The translations under genes and the position numbers were made by a program. 64,000 nucleotides of DNA from Paenibacillus puerhi (GTDB lineage Bacteria; Bacillota; Bacilli; Paenibacillales; NBRC-103111). The stretch is taken from assembly GCF_009846885.1 (NCBI RefSeq), contig NZ_WUWM01000007.1:62001-126000 (forward strand), written 5' to 3'. Under the pieces are notes generated by a model. The model saw only the letters and a program-made list of their open reading frames with translations, searched no databases and was not told the origin of the DNA. Positions 45,157 to 53,468 of the stretch are shown here, piece after piece. Each line of letters starts with the position of its first letter. Position 1 is the first letter of the stretch.

Positions 45157-46329
45157 CTAGGGGTCAGGCCTCTTCGTTTCCACCCTATCGAACGTTCGGC
45201 TCCCGCAGCTGCTGCAGCCCTGGTTTTTGAGCTGTTCAATGGTTTGGACATCACCCTGTGCACCTACAAAGACCGTATCACCGCATTGTTTGCAGCAGTA
45301 CGTGCGCAGCGTTTGTCTCACTTCGCCCGTATACAAGGCATCTGTGAAAATACCGGCGCACTCCGGGGCTGTCTGGTCTGTCGTACGCAGGAGGAACATC
45401 TGGCTCCGGTTAGCAATCATCTCCGCGCCTTCATAGGTGTTAAATCGCGGATAATTGGCACAGACCGTCAGCCCCATGCGAATGAAATCACGCTGTATAT
45501 CCAGCATAAACTCAGGTGATTTATGGGCAAAAGACAGGAAGATCGGCAGCCCTTTCTTGGTTTTCAGTGCGCGAATGCCTCGTGAGACAAAAAGGTTCAT
45601 TCCAGATAGCGTATATGGCGGATCGGTATAGAAGCAATCATAGCTTGCATGCAATGCAGCCGGCAGCGGCTGGCGCAAATCATGTCTATAGAACCGAATA
45701 GGGAGCTTTTCGCGCTCGGCGATCCCCCCGATAAACGCCAGGAACCGCTCGTCAATATCCACTACATCAATGGTCGTCCCGGTATGCCCGCCCTCTGGAA
45801 ACAAGCGCTTCATGAGAAGGGCTATGGAAACGCTGACCAGATCGTCGTCGCCAACGCACAGGATCCGCTTGCCGATAAGCGCATGCTGCCTCAGTCCAAG
45901 TATCGCGCGGCGCAAGCTGGTCTCGGCCGTACATTGAGACTGATCGATCCGAACATCCGCCTGGGGACGAAGCGAAAAATAATGCTTCAAATCCGACAGC
46001 ACATTCTTAAGCTCGCAGATCCAATCCTTATCGTCGTCCATGAGCGTTTGATGCAGCGGCTTATTTAACGCGTGGTAGCCCCATTCCTCCTCAATCCATC
46101 TTGTTCCTTCTGCTGTGCATCGTACTCCGCGGTCCTGTCTGATAGCTCCGGTCTTGATCAATTCCCTCTTAATCGCAGCGGCTACCGGAATAGGGAGCAG
46201 CGCCTTGCGCGCCAGCTCCTTCGTAGATATGCCAGGGTGTAAGTAACATTCGAGCAGCAGCTGTTCGATGGCAGCCGTGCCTTCATTCAGACGAACATGC
46301 CTGCTTGCTTGGTCGATAAAATGGTTCAT
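45157..46329 (-). CDS. bpsA: N4-bis(aminopropyl)spermidine synthase (branched polyamine synthase)
   Basis: 390 residues from the ATG after GGAGGG. N-terminal winged-helix-like part (HPGISTKELARKALLPIPVAAAIKREL), then a Rossmann aminopropyltransferase domain with CVGDDDLVS and FYTDPPYTLSGMN, the acidic motifs typical of BpsA. The last 60 residues hold two Cys pairs (CCKQCG and CSSCG), a likely zinc ribbon. It adds aminopropyl groups to spermidine to make branched polyamines, best known from thermophiles. Its ~330-base leader contains an upstream ORF and two terminators. Confidence 0.82.
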   Translation of the reverse strand: MNHFIDQASRHVRLNEGTAAIEQLLLECYLHPGISTKELARKALLPIPVAAAIKRELIKTGAIRQDRGVRCTAEGTRWIEEEWGYHALNKPLHQTLMDDDKDWICELKNVLSDLKHYFSLRPQADVRIDQSQCTAETSLRRAILGLRQHALIGKRILCVGDDDLVSVSIALLMKRLFPEGGHTGTTIDVVDIDERFLAFIGGIAEREKLPIRFYRHDLRQPLPAALHASYDCFYTDPPYTLSGMNLFVSRGIRALKTKKGLPIFLSFAHKSPEFMLDIQRDFIRMGLTVCANYPRFNTYEGAEMIANRSQMFLLRTTDQTAPECAGIFTDALYTGEVRQTLRTYCCKQCGDTVFVGAQGDVQTIEQLKNQGCSSCGSRTFDRVETKRPDP

Positions 46330-46356
46330 CCTATCCCTCCGTGTGCTTTGATGGCA

Positions 46357-46401
46357 ATAAAAAAAGGACAGAGAATGAACATACGTCATTCCCTGCCCTT
46401 T
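46357..46401 (-). terminator. Second terminator in the bpsA leader
   Basis: A 16-bp stem (46363-46378 with 46386-46401, two wobbles) followed by seven T, ending 28 bases before the bpsA start codon. Confidence 0.82.
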
Positions 46402-46433
46402 AATATCGCGACCTAAAAAGAACCCAAATAAAC

Positions 46434-46461
46434 AAAAATCCGCGCTGAAAACAGCACGGAT
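46434..46461 (-). terminator. First terminator in the bpsA leader
   Basis: A ten-base stem (46438-46447 with 46452-46461) followed by five T on the minus strand. Its 5' arm (ATCCGT) can pair instead with ACGGAT at 46502-46507. Confidence 0.8.
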
Positions 46462-46508
46462 GTGGGCGCAAATATAGGCATCCCCTTTAGGCTTGGTTGA
46501 TATCCGTT

Positions 46509-46620
46509 GTTCTTAACTAATTCCGAGACTTCCAAACGCCCATAACAAATAACCCTTGCCAAAACGGCAATCGGCTCAAGCGATCAGAAACTCAAGTATG
46601 GAATTTGATTAGTTAAGAAC
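46509..46620 (-). ncRNA. Long-range helix in the bpsA leader (candidate attenuator)
   Basis: GTTCTTAACTAAT (46608-46620) and its exact complement at 46509-46521 form a 13-bp helix, extendable by GGAAT/ATTCC with a bulge. It closes over ~85 bases that contain smaller hairpins. The 5' arm is the last half of the upstream ORF, so a ribosome there would prevent the helix. No known Rfam-type element was recognised by eye. Confidence 0.6.
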
Positions 46621-46632
46621 GAACCCCGACAT
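46609..46632 (-). CDS. Seven-codon upstream ORF (leader peptide MSGFVLN)
   Basis: ATG to TAA with AAGGAG eight bases upstream and a good promoter 30 bases further up. It encodes Met-Ser-Gly-Phe-Val-Leu-Asn. Its last codons and stop form one arm of the long helix. Size and placement fit a regulatory leader peptide. Confidence 0.6.
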   Translation of the reverse strand: MSGFVLN

Positions 46633-46665
46633 TAAACTCTCTCCTTAGTATGGAAGATCGCTCCT

Positions 46666-46695
46666 ATAATAACCTAAACCATCAGCACAAGTCAA
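46666..46695 (-). promoter_or_regulatory. Promoter of the bpsA leader
   Basis: -35 TTGACT (46690-46695), 18-bp spacer, -10 TATTAT (46666-46671). The expected start lies about 27 bases before the leader peptide ATG. Confidence 0.72.
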
Positions 46696-46775
46696 CATTT
46701 TCCATCCGCCATCCTCATCTCGTGAAGGAACAAGCTATTGACCTTTGCCATCCTCGCTCCTCGTAGTTTCAGCCT

Positions 46776-48233
46776 TCACTCCGCCAGAAGATCCCACTTG
46801 TGCAGCGACTCCAGCCGGCATTCGCCTACCGAATACACCTGGATCCCTAACGATGCCAATCCCGGATAGATTCGTGCCGTCATTACTTTCTCTCCGTCCT
46901 GCAGGAACACTTCCACCGAGCTCTTATCCACAAAAACCCGTAGGGCCAGTCTTCCCTGCCGGAGCTCCACCTTCGTTCTGCGTTCGCCCTTAGGTCCAAT
47001 ACCGGAGCGATCCCGGTTGAGACGGAACAACCGCTCCGCCGGATGGTAAGCGAGCTCTGTCTCCTCTTCTCCTCCGACGCGAAGCTTCAACCCGAACTCA
47101 ACGGCCTCCTTTGCTTCAAAAACAGCCTGTAGCTCATAGCTGTCACCGGTGATCGGGAGATCCAGGACTCCGTCAAGACGAAGCTCCGAGGCTTCATAGC
47201 CGTTTACCCGGTACTGTTCTAGCTCCTCCACGGGCTGGAACCGAAGCCGCTCGCCCTCAAGCAGCACCTCACGAGGCAGCGTCATCGCACCTGCCCATCC
47301 GTGGCCCTGCTGCGTAGGCATCTCGGATTCCCACATGTCCATCCATCCGATCATGATTCGGCGGCCCTTGCTGTCCAGCGTTGTTTGCGGCGCATAGAAG
47401 TCGAAGCCGTAATCGATCGGATGATAGCTGTCGTAATCGAATACCCCCGTCTCTTCATTCCATTGTCCGACCATGTAAGTGGTTGAATGCAGATTCCGGT
47501 AATTGTCCCCTTGCGCCGGAACCCTTTGCGGAGACATCACCAGGACGGCTCTACCGTCTAGAGAAAACAAGTCCGGGCATTCCCAGTTGTCACCCAAATC
47601 CCCATGACTTTCCGCCGCTATATTGACGAATTCCCAGTGCAGCAAATCTGTCGAACGATACAGCAAAATTTGTCCGTTTCCTTGCTCGTCATTCGAGCCA
47701 AGCACCGTATAGAAGCGGCCTCCGTGCTCGAATACCTTCGGATCGCGGAAGTCCATTTTGCTGGATCCGGCTGGAATCTGATCCGTTCCAATGACAGGAT
47801 TCTGCGGCGCCTTGGCAAACCGCACGCCATCCTCCGAAACGGCGATTGCTTGAGTCTGGATATAATTAACCTCCGGCACGATAACCACATGGCCGGTATA
47901 CATCAGATACAGCTTGCCGTCCTTTTCGATTGCACTGCCTGAGAAGCAGCCGCCGCTATCATAGCTTTCATCCGGCGCCAGTGCAATCGGGAGGTACTCC
48001 CATTGAATAAGATCCCGACTAATAGCATGTCCCCAATGCATGGGCCCCCATCTGGAGTCGTAGGGATAATGCTGATAGAACAAATGATACTGTCCCTGAA
48101 ATTCGATAAACCCGTTCGGATCGTTCATCCACCCGTACTCCGCCATCAGATGATAGGTAAGCCGGAAATCAGGTACCAGATTCACTTGGTTTTTCTGAAT
48201 GTATTGGTCCGCTTGCTCTTTGGTATAATTCAC
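46776..48233 (-). CDS. GH32 beta-fructosidase (sucrose/fructan hydrolase)
   Basis: 485 residues from the GTG (VNYTKEQADQYIQK) seven bases after AAAGGAAG; a longer open frame lacks homology. The three GH32 catalytic blocks are present: WMNDPNGF (nucleophile), FRDPKVF (transition-state stabiliser) and ECPDLF (acid/base). There is no signal peptide, so it acts on imported sugar: sucrose, sucrose-phosphate or short fructans. It is the last gene of the importer operon, so a LacI-controlled sucrose or fructo-oligosaccharide system is likely. Confidence 0.92.
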   Translation of the reverse strand: MNYTKEQADQYIQKNQVNLVPDFRLTYHLMAEYGWMNDPNGFIEFQGQYHLFYQHYPYDSRWGPMHWGHAISRDLIQWEYLPIALAPDESYDSGGCFSGSAIEKDGKLYLMYTGHVVIVPEVNYIQTQAIAVSEDGVRFAKAPQNPVIGTDQIPAGSSKMDFRDPKVFEHGGRFYTVLGSNDEQGNGQILLYRSTDLLHWEFVNIAAESHGDLGDNWECPDLFSLDGRAVLVMSPQRVPAQGDNYRNLHSTTYMVGQWNEETGVFDYDSYHPIDYGFDFYAPQTTLDSKGRRIMIGWMDMWESEMPTQQGHGWAGAMTLPREVLLEGERLRFQPVEELEQYRVNGYEASELRLDGVLDLPITGDSYELQAVFEAKEAVEFGLKLRVGGEEETELAYHPAERLFRLNRDRSGIGPKGERRTKVELRQGRLALRVFVDKSSVEVFLQDGEKVMTARIYPGLASLGIQVYSVGECRLESLHKWDLLAE

Positions 48234-48253
48234 GTAGGCACTTCCTTTACAAG

Positions 48254-49081
48254 CTATTTGATGGAGCCCTGCATGACCCCTTGAATAATATATTTTTGTG
48301 CAAAAAGATAAACCAGCATAACCGGCAGGATTGTTAACAGCAAGCCTGCCATAAGCGGACCGTAGTCCACGGAATAAGATCCATAGAAATAGTAGGTAGA
48401 TAAGGGAAGCGTCCTTGTTCCCTTCTCGATTAATACGAGGAAAGGCAGAAGGAAGTCGTTCCATATCCATAAGACATTAAGGATCGCGATCGTCACGGTG
48501 GTCGGCATTAAGACGGGCAGTACGATGCGGAAGAAAGATTGCAGCCGAGTACAGCCGTCCATCATAGCTGCTTCCTCCAGCTCTGTAGGAATGCCTTTAA
48601 TAAATCCATGGTAGATAAACACCGCCAGTGGGCTGCCGAAGCCAAGGTACATATAGATGAGTGCGGCTTTGCTGCTTAGCATCCCCAAGGAGCCGTATAT
48701 TTTTACCAGCGGAATCATAAGCGCCTGGAACGGAATGATCATCGAAGCGACCATGAGAAAAAACGTGATCTGATTAGACTTCGTCTGATTACGAACGAAA
48801 TAATGCGCAGTCATAGCGGCACACACGGCAATCAGAAGCACACTGCACACCGTAATGATGAATGAATTCATAAAGCTATCGATATAATTCATCTTTTCGA
48901 ACGCCTTGACAAAATTGGCGGTAGTCCATGATTCAGGGAGCGCTAAAGGATCGGAGGTAATCTCCTTGTTTGCTTTGAATGCATTATTTATGAGCATCAG
49001 GAAGGGCCCGACAAATAGCAGCAGGATAACAGATAGAATGGATAGCTTGAGCCATTGAAGGGGTTGTCTCGTCGGGAACAT
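48254..49081 (-). CDS. Sugar ABC importer permease, MalG type
   Basis: 275 residues, six helices. The EAA loop is EEAAMMDGCTRLQSFFRIVLPVLMP, where the permease meets the ATPase. TAATG overlap with the upstream permease gene. Partner of the permease and binding protein upstream; substrate inferred from the GH32 gene. Confidence 0.9.
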   Translation of the reverse strand: MFPTRQPLQWLKLSILSVILLLFVGPFLMLINNAFKANKEITSDPLALPESWTTANFVKAFEKMNYIDSFMNSFIITVCSVLLIAVCAAMTAHYFVRNQTKSNQITFFLMVASMIIPFQALMIPLVKIYGSLGMLSSKAALIYMYLGFGSPLAVFIYHGFIKGIPTELEEAAMMDGCTRLQSFFRIVLPVLMPTTVTIAILNVLWIWNDFLLPFLVLIEKGTRTLPLSTYYFYGSYSVDYGPLMAGLLLTILPVMLVYLFAQKYIIQGVMQGSIK

Positions 49082-49965
49082 TAGGCCTCCACCTCCATCT
49101 TCTTACTGAAATACACTTGAAGCAGAGTAATGGCGGCAACCATGAGGAAGAGTACGAGCGCCTCGGCCTGACCGACCCCATAGTCTCTGGATAGAAATGC
49201 CTTCCCATACACATGCATGGAGACGAGCTCTGTGCTCTTAAATGGGCCTCCCTTGGTCAAGGTCAAATTAAGATCATATGCCATAAAGCCCCGCTGCAGG
49301 GATAAAAACACACATACGATAAACGATGGGACCATGAGCGGCAGTACCATACGGCGCATACGTCTCCACCCCGAAGCTCCGTCGATGCTCGCAGCCTCAA
49401 GGATCTCCTTCGGCACATTCATCAGCCCGGCGATATAGATGACCATCATATAGCCGGCATATTGCCATACCGTAACAATCACAAGGGCCCATAGAGCCTG
49501 ATCAGGCGTAGACAGCCAAGAACCCTGAAGGAAGGGAATGGCCCATTCCTTTCCCAGCTTTACCAGTACATGGTTAAACACGAATTGCCAGATGAAACCT
49601 AGTACGATCCCTCCTACCAGATTCGGAAGAAAGAACCCGGCACGAAACAGATGACTCCCCCGAATACCGCTTGTGAGCACATACGCCATGGCAAAAGCAA
49701 CCGTATTGATGAGTACCACAGAAAAAAACACATATTTCAGCGTAAGCAGAAAGGATCTCCAAAATTCCTTATCCCTGAACACTGCTACATAGTTATCGAA
49801 GGCAACAAAGGTCTGCGTGGTAGAGATGCCGTCCCAGTTTGTGAATGTTAAATAAATTCCATATAGAAACGGAGCTACGACTACCGTCACAAAAGCCAAA
49901 AGCGTCGGACCGGTGAACAATAGACGGGTCCGGAGTCTGGCCCAGCTCCCTTTTTCCGCGATCAT
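49081..49965 (-). CDS. Sugar ABC importer permease, MalF type
   Basis: 294 residues, six helices, EAA loop EAASIDGASGWRRMRRMVLPLMVP. Starts with a cytoplasmic basic stretch then LLFTGPTLLAFVTVVVAPFLYGIYLTFTNWDG, typical of the family. No ATPase gene lies in this operon, so a shared MsmX-type ATPase encoded elsewhere is expected. Confidence 0.9.
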   Translation of the reverse strand: MIAEKGSWARLRTRLLFTGPTLLAFVTVVVAPFLYGIYLTFTNWDGISTTQTFVAFDNYVAVFRDKEFWRSFLLTLKYVFFSVVLINTVAFAMAYVLTSGIRGSHLFRAGFFLPNLVGGIVLGFIWQFVFNHVLVKLGKEWAIPFLQGSWLSTPDQALWALVIVTVWQYAGYMMVIYIAGLMNVPKEILEAASIDGASGWRRMRRMVLPLMVPSFIVCVFLSLQRGFMAYDLNLTLTKGGPFKSTELVSMHVYGKAFLSRDYGVGQAEALVLFLMVAAITLLQVYFSKKMEVEA

Positions 49966-50092
49966 GTCAAATCCCTCTCTTCTTACGTATCCATAAATGG
50001 GAGCAGTAACAGATCAGCGCTTGCTTGCGCTCATCCGTTACGGCCCCCGTCAAATACGAACCGTCATTGCTCGCACTATCTTGATCGTCAGG

Positions 50093-51406
50093 TTACTTAA
50101 CCGCTTTCCAGTAATCCTCAATTTCCTTGGCCAGCGCTGAGCGATCGCCGGTTTTACTTAAATACTTCTGCATAGCCGCCCCCGCCTTAGCCCAATGATC
50201 TGCAGGCAGTGTAGTCATGCCGACAACCATCTGGCCTTTTGCCATGTAGTCCTTGATCGACTTCGCAAGCGGATCCTGCGGCTCCAAGGTAACCGTCTTG
50301 AATGCAGGGATAATATTCGCCTTGTTCACCAGGAAGTCCTGACCATTCTTCTCATATACAAGCCACTCCAGGAACTTCTTGGCAGCGTCCTGCTGCTCAG
50401 GCGTGCTGCGCTCCTTGTCCACGACAAGACGCTTCGTGACCGCTGTGGCAATTTGCGAATTGCCATAATCGTTGGCATTGTTGCTAATCGGAACCGGAAG
50501 GAACCCGTATTGTCCGTTGGCCGTATCAAAGCCCTTAATGTTCGGCCAAGCCCAGTTCCCCATGAACCAGAGGCCGACCTCGCCCTTCGCTACAGCTTCT
50601 GCCCCCTTCTCATAAGGAGGCGTTAATGGGCTTGCCTTTTCCTTGTTGTATTTCATCATGATATCGAAGGTATCGATAAGCCCATTAAAGATGGTATTGT
50701 TAGACAGCTTGACATGGCCTGCGCGAAGATCGGCAATGAACTTCTCCACCTGAGCATAATCCTTCGACTGATCGGCATACAGGAAGTTGAGATAGTGAGC
50801 ACCGAGCGACCAATCCATAGGGGAGATGTGAAGCGCCCCTTTTCCGGAGGCTTCGATCTGCTTGAACAGGCTCTCCAGATCGTCTCTTGTCTTTATCGAT
50901 GCCGGATCGAAGCTGCCTCCTACAGCTTTATCAAGCACCTGCTTGTTGTAGATGAAGGCAAAGCCTTCCACAGCGAAAGGAAAATCCAGGACTTTGCCGT
51001 CCTCTTTCGTCAAACTGTTATCAATTGCATCGGCAACCCATTTCTCCTTGGATAAGTCCAGAATGCGGTCCTTAAACTTCGTCACATCGGACGGATCAAG
51101 CATCGTGATGGTCGGCGGATTGCCTGAAGCATACAGCGTAGATGCTCGTTCGAATGGAGAATTTCCGGCAGCGGTGGTAAGGATTTCAACGGAAATGCCA
51201 GGATTATCTTTCTTAAAGGTGTTCGCTGCCTCCTCCAACTGCTCTTGAATTTCACCCTTCGAGTTTAACAGTGTAATCTCGACAGCCTTGCTGGCAGCAG
51301 CGCCGCCTTCACTACCTTTGGACACGGTTCCTTTATCTTGGCTGCATGCTGTTGCCGTGACAGCCAGTGAAAGTGCCAGTGCAATGGAAGTTAACTTACG
51401 TTTCAT
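50093..51406 (-). CDS. Sugar-binding lipoprotein of the GH32 importer
   Basis: 437 residues from MKRKLTSIALALSLAVTATACSQD, with lipobox TATAC and GAGGGGATGG upstream. Extracellular solute-binding protein family 1: VEITLLNSKGEIQEQLEEAANTFKKDNPGISVEI and later ITMLDPSDVTKF. It captures the sugar outside the cell. First gene of the operon, under the LacI-type operator. Confidence 0.9.
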   Translation of the reverse strand: MKRKLTSIALALSLAVTATACSQDKGTVSKGSEGGAAASKAVEITLLNSKGEIQEQLEEAANTFKKDNPGISVEILTTAAGNSPFERASTLYASGNPPTITMLDPSDVTKFKDRILDLSKEKWVADAIDNSLTKEDGKVLDFPFAVEGFAFIYNKQVLDKAVGGSFDPASIKTRDDLESLFKQIEASGKGALHISPMDWSLGAHYLNFLYADQSKDYAQVEKFIADLRAGHVKLSNNTIFNGLIDTFDIMMKYNKEKASPLTPPYEKGAEAVAKGEVGLWFMGNWAWPNIKGFDTANGQYGFLPVPISNNANDYGNSQIATAVTKRLVVDKERSTPEQQDAAKKFLEWLVYEKNGQDFLVNKANIIPAFKTVTLEPQDPLAKSIKDYMAKGQMVVGMTTLPADHWAKAGAAMQKYLSKTGDRSALAKEIEDYWKAVK

Positions 51407-51451
51407 TCGAATCCATCCCCTCAGGATAATTAAATCGCTTTCATGTGTCGT

Positions 51452-51492
51452 ATTATATATGTTAAAGGTTTGACATGTCAATCGTTTGACAT
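51452..51492 (-). promoter_or_regulatory. Importer operon promoter with LacI-type operator
   Basis: -35 TTGACA (51476-51481), 18-bp spacer, -10 TATAAT (51452-51457). The near-palindrome ATGTCAATCGTTTGACAT (51475-51492) has the central CG typical of LacI-family operators and covers the -35. Confidence 0.7.
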
Positions 51493-51506
51493 ATGTTTTT
51501 TCAGAA

Positions 51507-51556
51507 GAAAAAAGTGAGCTCGGAAATCAATTCGCTCCGGGCTCACTCTCTTTTTC
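51507..51556. terminator. Terminator of the lacI-type gene
   Basis: Arms GTGAGC and GCTCAC with GC-rich interior, A-run on one side and T-run on the other. Confidence 0.75.
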
Positions 51557-51564
51557 ATATATCC

Positions 51565-52539
51565 TTACGTGGTTTCCCGCTCTATCAGCTCAACGGGTAA
51601 CATCCTTGCAGGCTCCACCGCCTCTTCTTCCGCTTGCTTTCTAATCGATTCGACGGCCAGACGAGCCATTTCCTTGAGTGGTTGTCTCACAGTCGTAAGC
51701 GCCGGAGTGAACCAACTGGCATTGTTGACGTCATCATACCCCACAACCCGAACATCCTCCGGAATTCTACGCCCCAGCTTGCGGCAAACCTTGACCACAA
51801 AAGCAGCAATAATGTCACTCGTTGCAAAAACACCATCAACATCCGCATGATCCGCAAATAGTCGGTTAACGTACGCTTCATATTGATTCTGGTCGAATAC
51901 GTTCATATCCGTTTCTATGATCACATGCTCGATCCCGTGTTTGTGTACTTCATGCCGAAACGCATCCGTCCGCCGGTTCGCAAGCAGCTGGAGCTGAAGA
52001 TTCCCGCAAATATGGGCGATCTTCCTGCAGCCCTTATCGATGAGCAGACGCGTAGCCAGCCGTCCTCCTTCATAGTTATCGGAGCATACGTAGGGAATAT
52101 GCTCATCGATCTGCCTATCGAACGTGACAATTCCCTTCAAATTACTATAAACATCCACTTCCAACGTATGGCTGCCCATAATAATGCCGTCTACCCGATT
52201 CCGCTTCATCATGTCAATATAATCCCGTTCCTTGACCGGATCAAGCTGAGAGTTGCACAGCAGCACCTTGCTTCCTAGCTCATAAGCATAATATTCAATA
52301 TGACTCGTCAGCTCGCTGAAGAACGGATGGGCCACATCCGGGACAATCAGTCCGATCAGGTTAGACTGCTTGCGAAGCAGCGAACGTGCAATTTCGTTGG
52401 GCTGATAGTTCAGCGCCTCCATGCAGGAATACACCTTGCGTCGTGTATCCTCGCTAATATAGCCTCGGTTATTCAGAACTCTGGAAACTGTGGTTACCGA
52501 GACCCCCGCCATCGCCGCTACATCATGAATCGTCGCCAT
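51565..52539 (-). CDS. LacI-family repressor of the sugar operon
   Basis: 324 residues. The N-terminal HTH is TIHDVAAMAGVSVTTVSRVLNNRGYISEDTRRKV with hinge YQPNEIARSLLRKQSNLIGLIVPD; a periplasmic-binding-protein-like sugar domain follows. It lies directly upstream of the importer operon on the same strand and probably binds the palindrome at 51475. The effector is probably sucrose or a fructoside. Confidence 0.92.
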   Translation of the reverse strand: MATIHDVAAMAGVSVTTVSRVLNNRGYISEDTRRKVYSCMEALNYQPNEIARSLLRKQSNLIGLIVPDVAHPFFSELTSHIEYYAYELGSKVLLCNSQLDPVKERDYIDMMKRNRVDGIIMGSHTLEVDVYSNLKGIVTFDRQIDEHIPYVCSDNYEGGRLATRLLIDKGCRKIAHICGNLQLQLLANRRTDAFRHEVHKHGIEHVIIETDMNVFDQNQYEAYVNRLFADHADVDGVFATSDIIAAFVVKVCRKLGRRIPEDVRVVGYDDVNNASWFTPALTTVRQPLKEMARLAVESIRKQAEEEAVEPARMLPVELIERETT

Positions 52540-52598
52540 AAGGTCTCCCTCTTAAGAACATTTATAGGAATACTATACCTCATTTGTCACCACTTAAA

Positions 52599-52633
52599 CA
52601 AAAAGGGCTGAGCGGAAACCTCGCTCAACCCCT
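52599..52633 (-). terminator. Terminator of the SpeE-like gene
   Basis: A ten-base stem (GGGCTGAGCG with CGCTCAACCC) overlapping the stop codon region, T-run on the minus strand. Confidence 0.78.
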
Positions 52634-53452
52634 GCAAGCTCCATATTTCTTTTCTACCATAAAGGAATTATCCCTGATCACATATCCCGGCATGAGCTCG
52701 GTTTCTATGAAGCCCGCCATATGACGGGCTTGGTAACCGATCGGCCGATCGCTTCCCATGAGCAGGATATTTTGCATATCGCGGGATCCTTCCGCAGGCA
52801 GGACAAACGATTGGGTGTAGGCGTACACTTCACCGATCGTCGTATGAATGGCTTGCACCCGCTTGTCAAGCACGCCTTTGCCCATCAGGTTCATGATGAT
52901 AGCGCCGCCCGAACCCAGCTTGTCCCGGGTTGTTAGAAAAAATTCCCTAGAGGATAGATGCGCCGGGGTCCCCTGTTCGGTAAAAGCATCGACGATAAGA
53001 TAATCATAGGCTTGGGAGGGTTCCTTCTCCAGAAGCCGGCGACCGTCGCCAATCCGTACATTGTCCTGGGCATAACCGAACCATTCCCTGCTTAATTCCA
53101 CTATCTTCTGGTCAATCTCCGCCACCTTGCACCGTTTCTCCTCCAAATAGCCGGCCAGCGTCCCTATCCCGTGCCCGATGATGAATACATCTTCGAAGGA
53201 GGGGTCGTTAAACTCCATCAAGTGGATGATAGCCCTCGGGTATTCAAACAGGATACGCTCCGGATGGCCGACATCCATCGCACCCTGGACAGCCCCGTCA
53301 GCGAACTGCAGAACCCGGAAGCTTCCCCTCTCGCCGTATAACTCCTCCGTATCGTACACCGTAACTTCACGGGTCTGGCTGGTTTCCTTGTATCGTACGT
53401 ACAAGTCATTCGTCTCCTTTATTGGTCGAAAGGGCATCGCTGGCCGATTCAT
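52625..53452 (-). CDS. Spermidine synthase-like methyltransferase-fold protein
   Basis: About 275 residues. The nucleotide-binding loop is IIGHGIGTLAGYL, the acidic residue after strand 2 is in VAEIDQK, and GDGRRLLEK and DYLIVDAFTEQGTPAHLSS correspond to SpeE-type motifs, the latter where SpeE has a catalytic Asp. Proteins of this type often lack true spermidine synthase activity, so the reaction is open. The start is uncertain: no good ribosome site is seen for either the GTG at 53455 or the ATG at 53452. Confidence 0.72.
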   Translation of the reverse strand: MNRPAMPFRPIKETNDLYVRYKETSQTREVTVYDTEELYGERGSFRVLQFADGAVQGAMDVGHPERILFEYPRAIIHLMEFNDPSFEDVFIIGHGIGTLAGYLEEKRCKVAEIDQKIVELSREWFGYAQDNVRIGDGRRLLEKEPSQAYDYLIVDAFTEQGTPAHLSSREFFLTTRDKLGSGGAIIMNLMGKGVLDKRVQAIHTTIGEVYAYTQSFVLPAEGSRDMQNILLMGSDRPIGYQARHMAGFIETELMPGYVIRDNSFMVEKKYGACRG

Positions 53453-53468
53453 CACCGTTCGGAGTTCT

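Noticed and set aside
53218-53409. Minus-strand ATG with a strong AAAGGAG site inside the SpeE-like gene
   Set aside because: Its frame differs from the conserved protein and its product is basic, Arg/Ser-rich shadow sequence.
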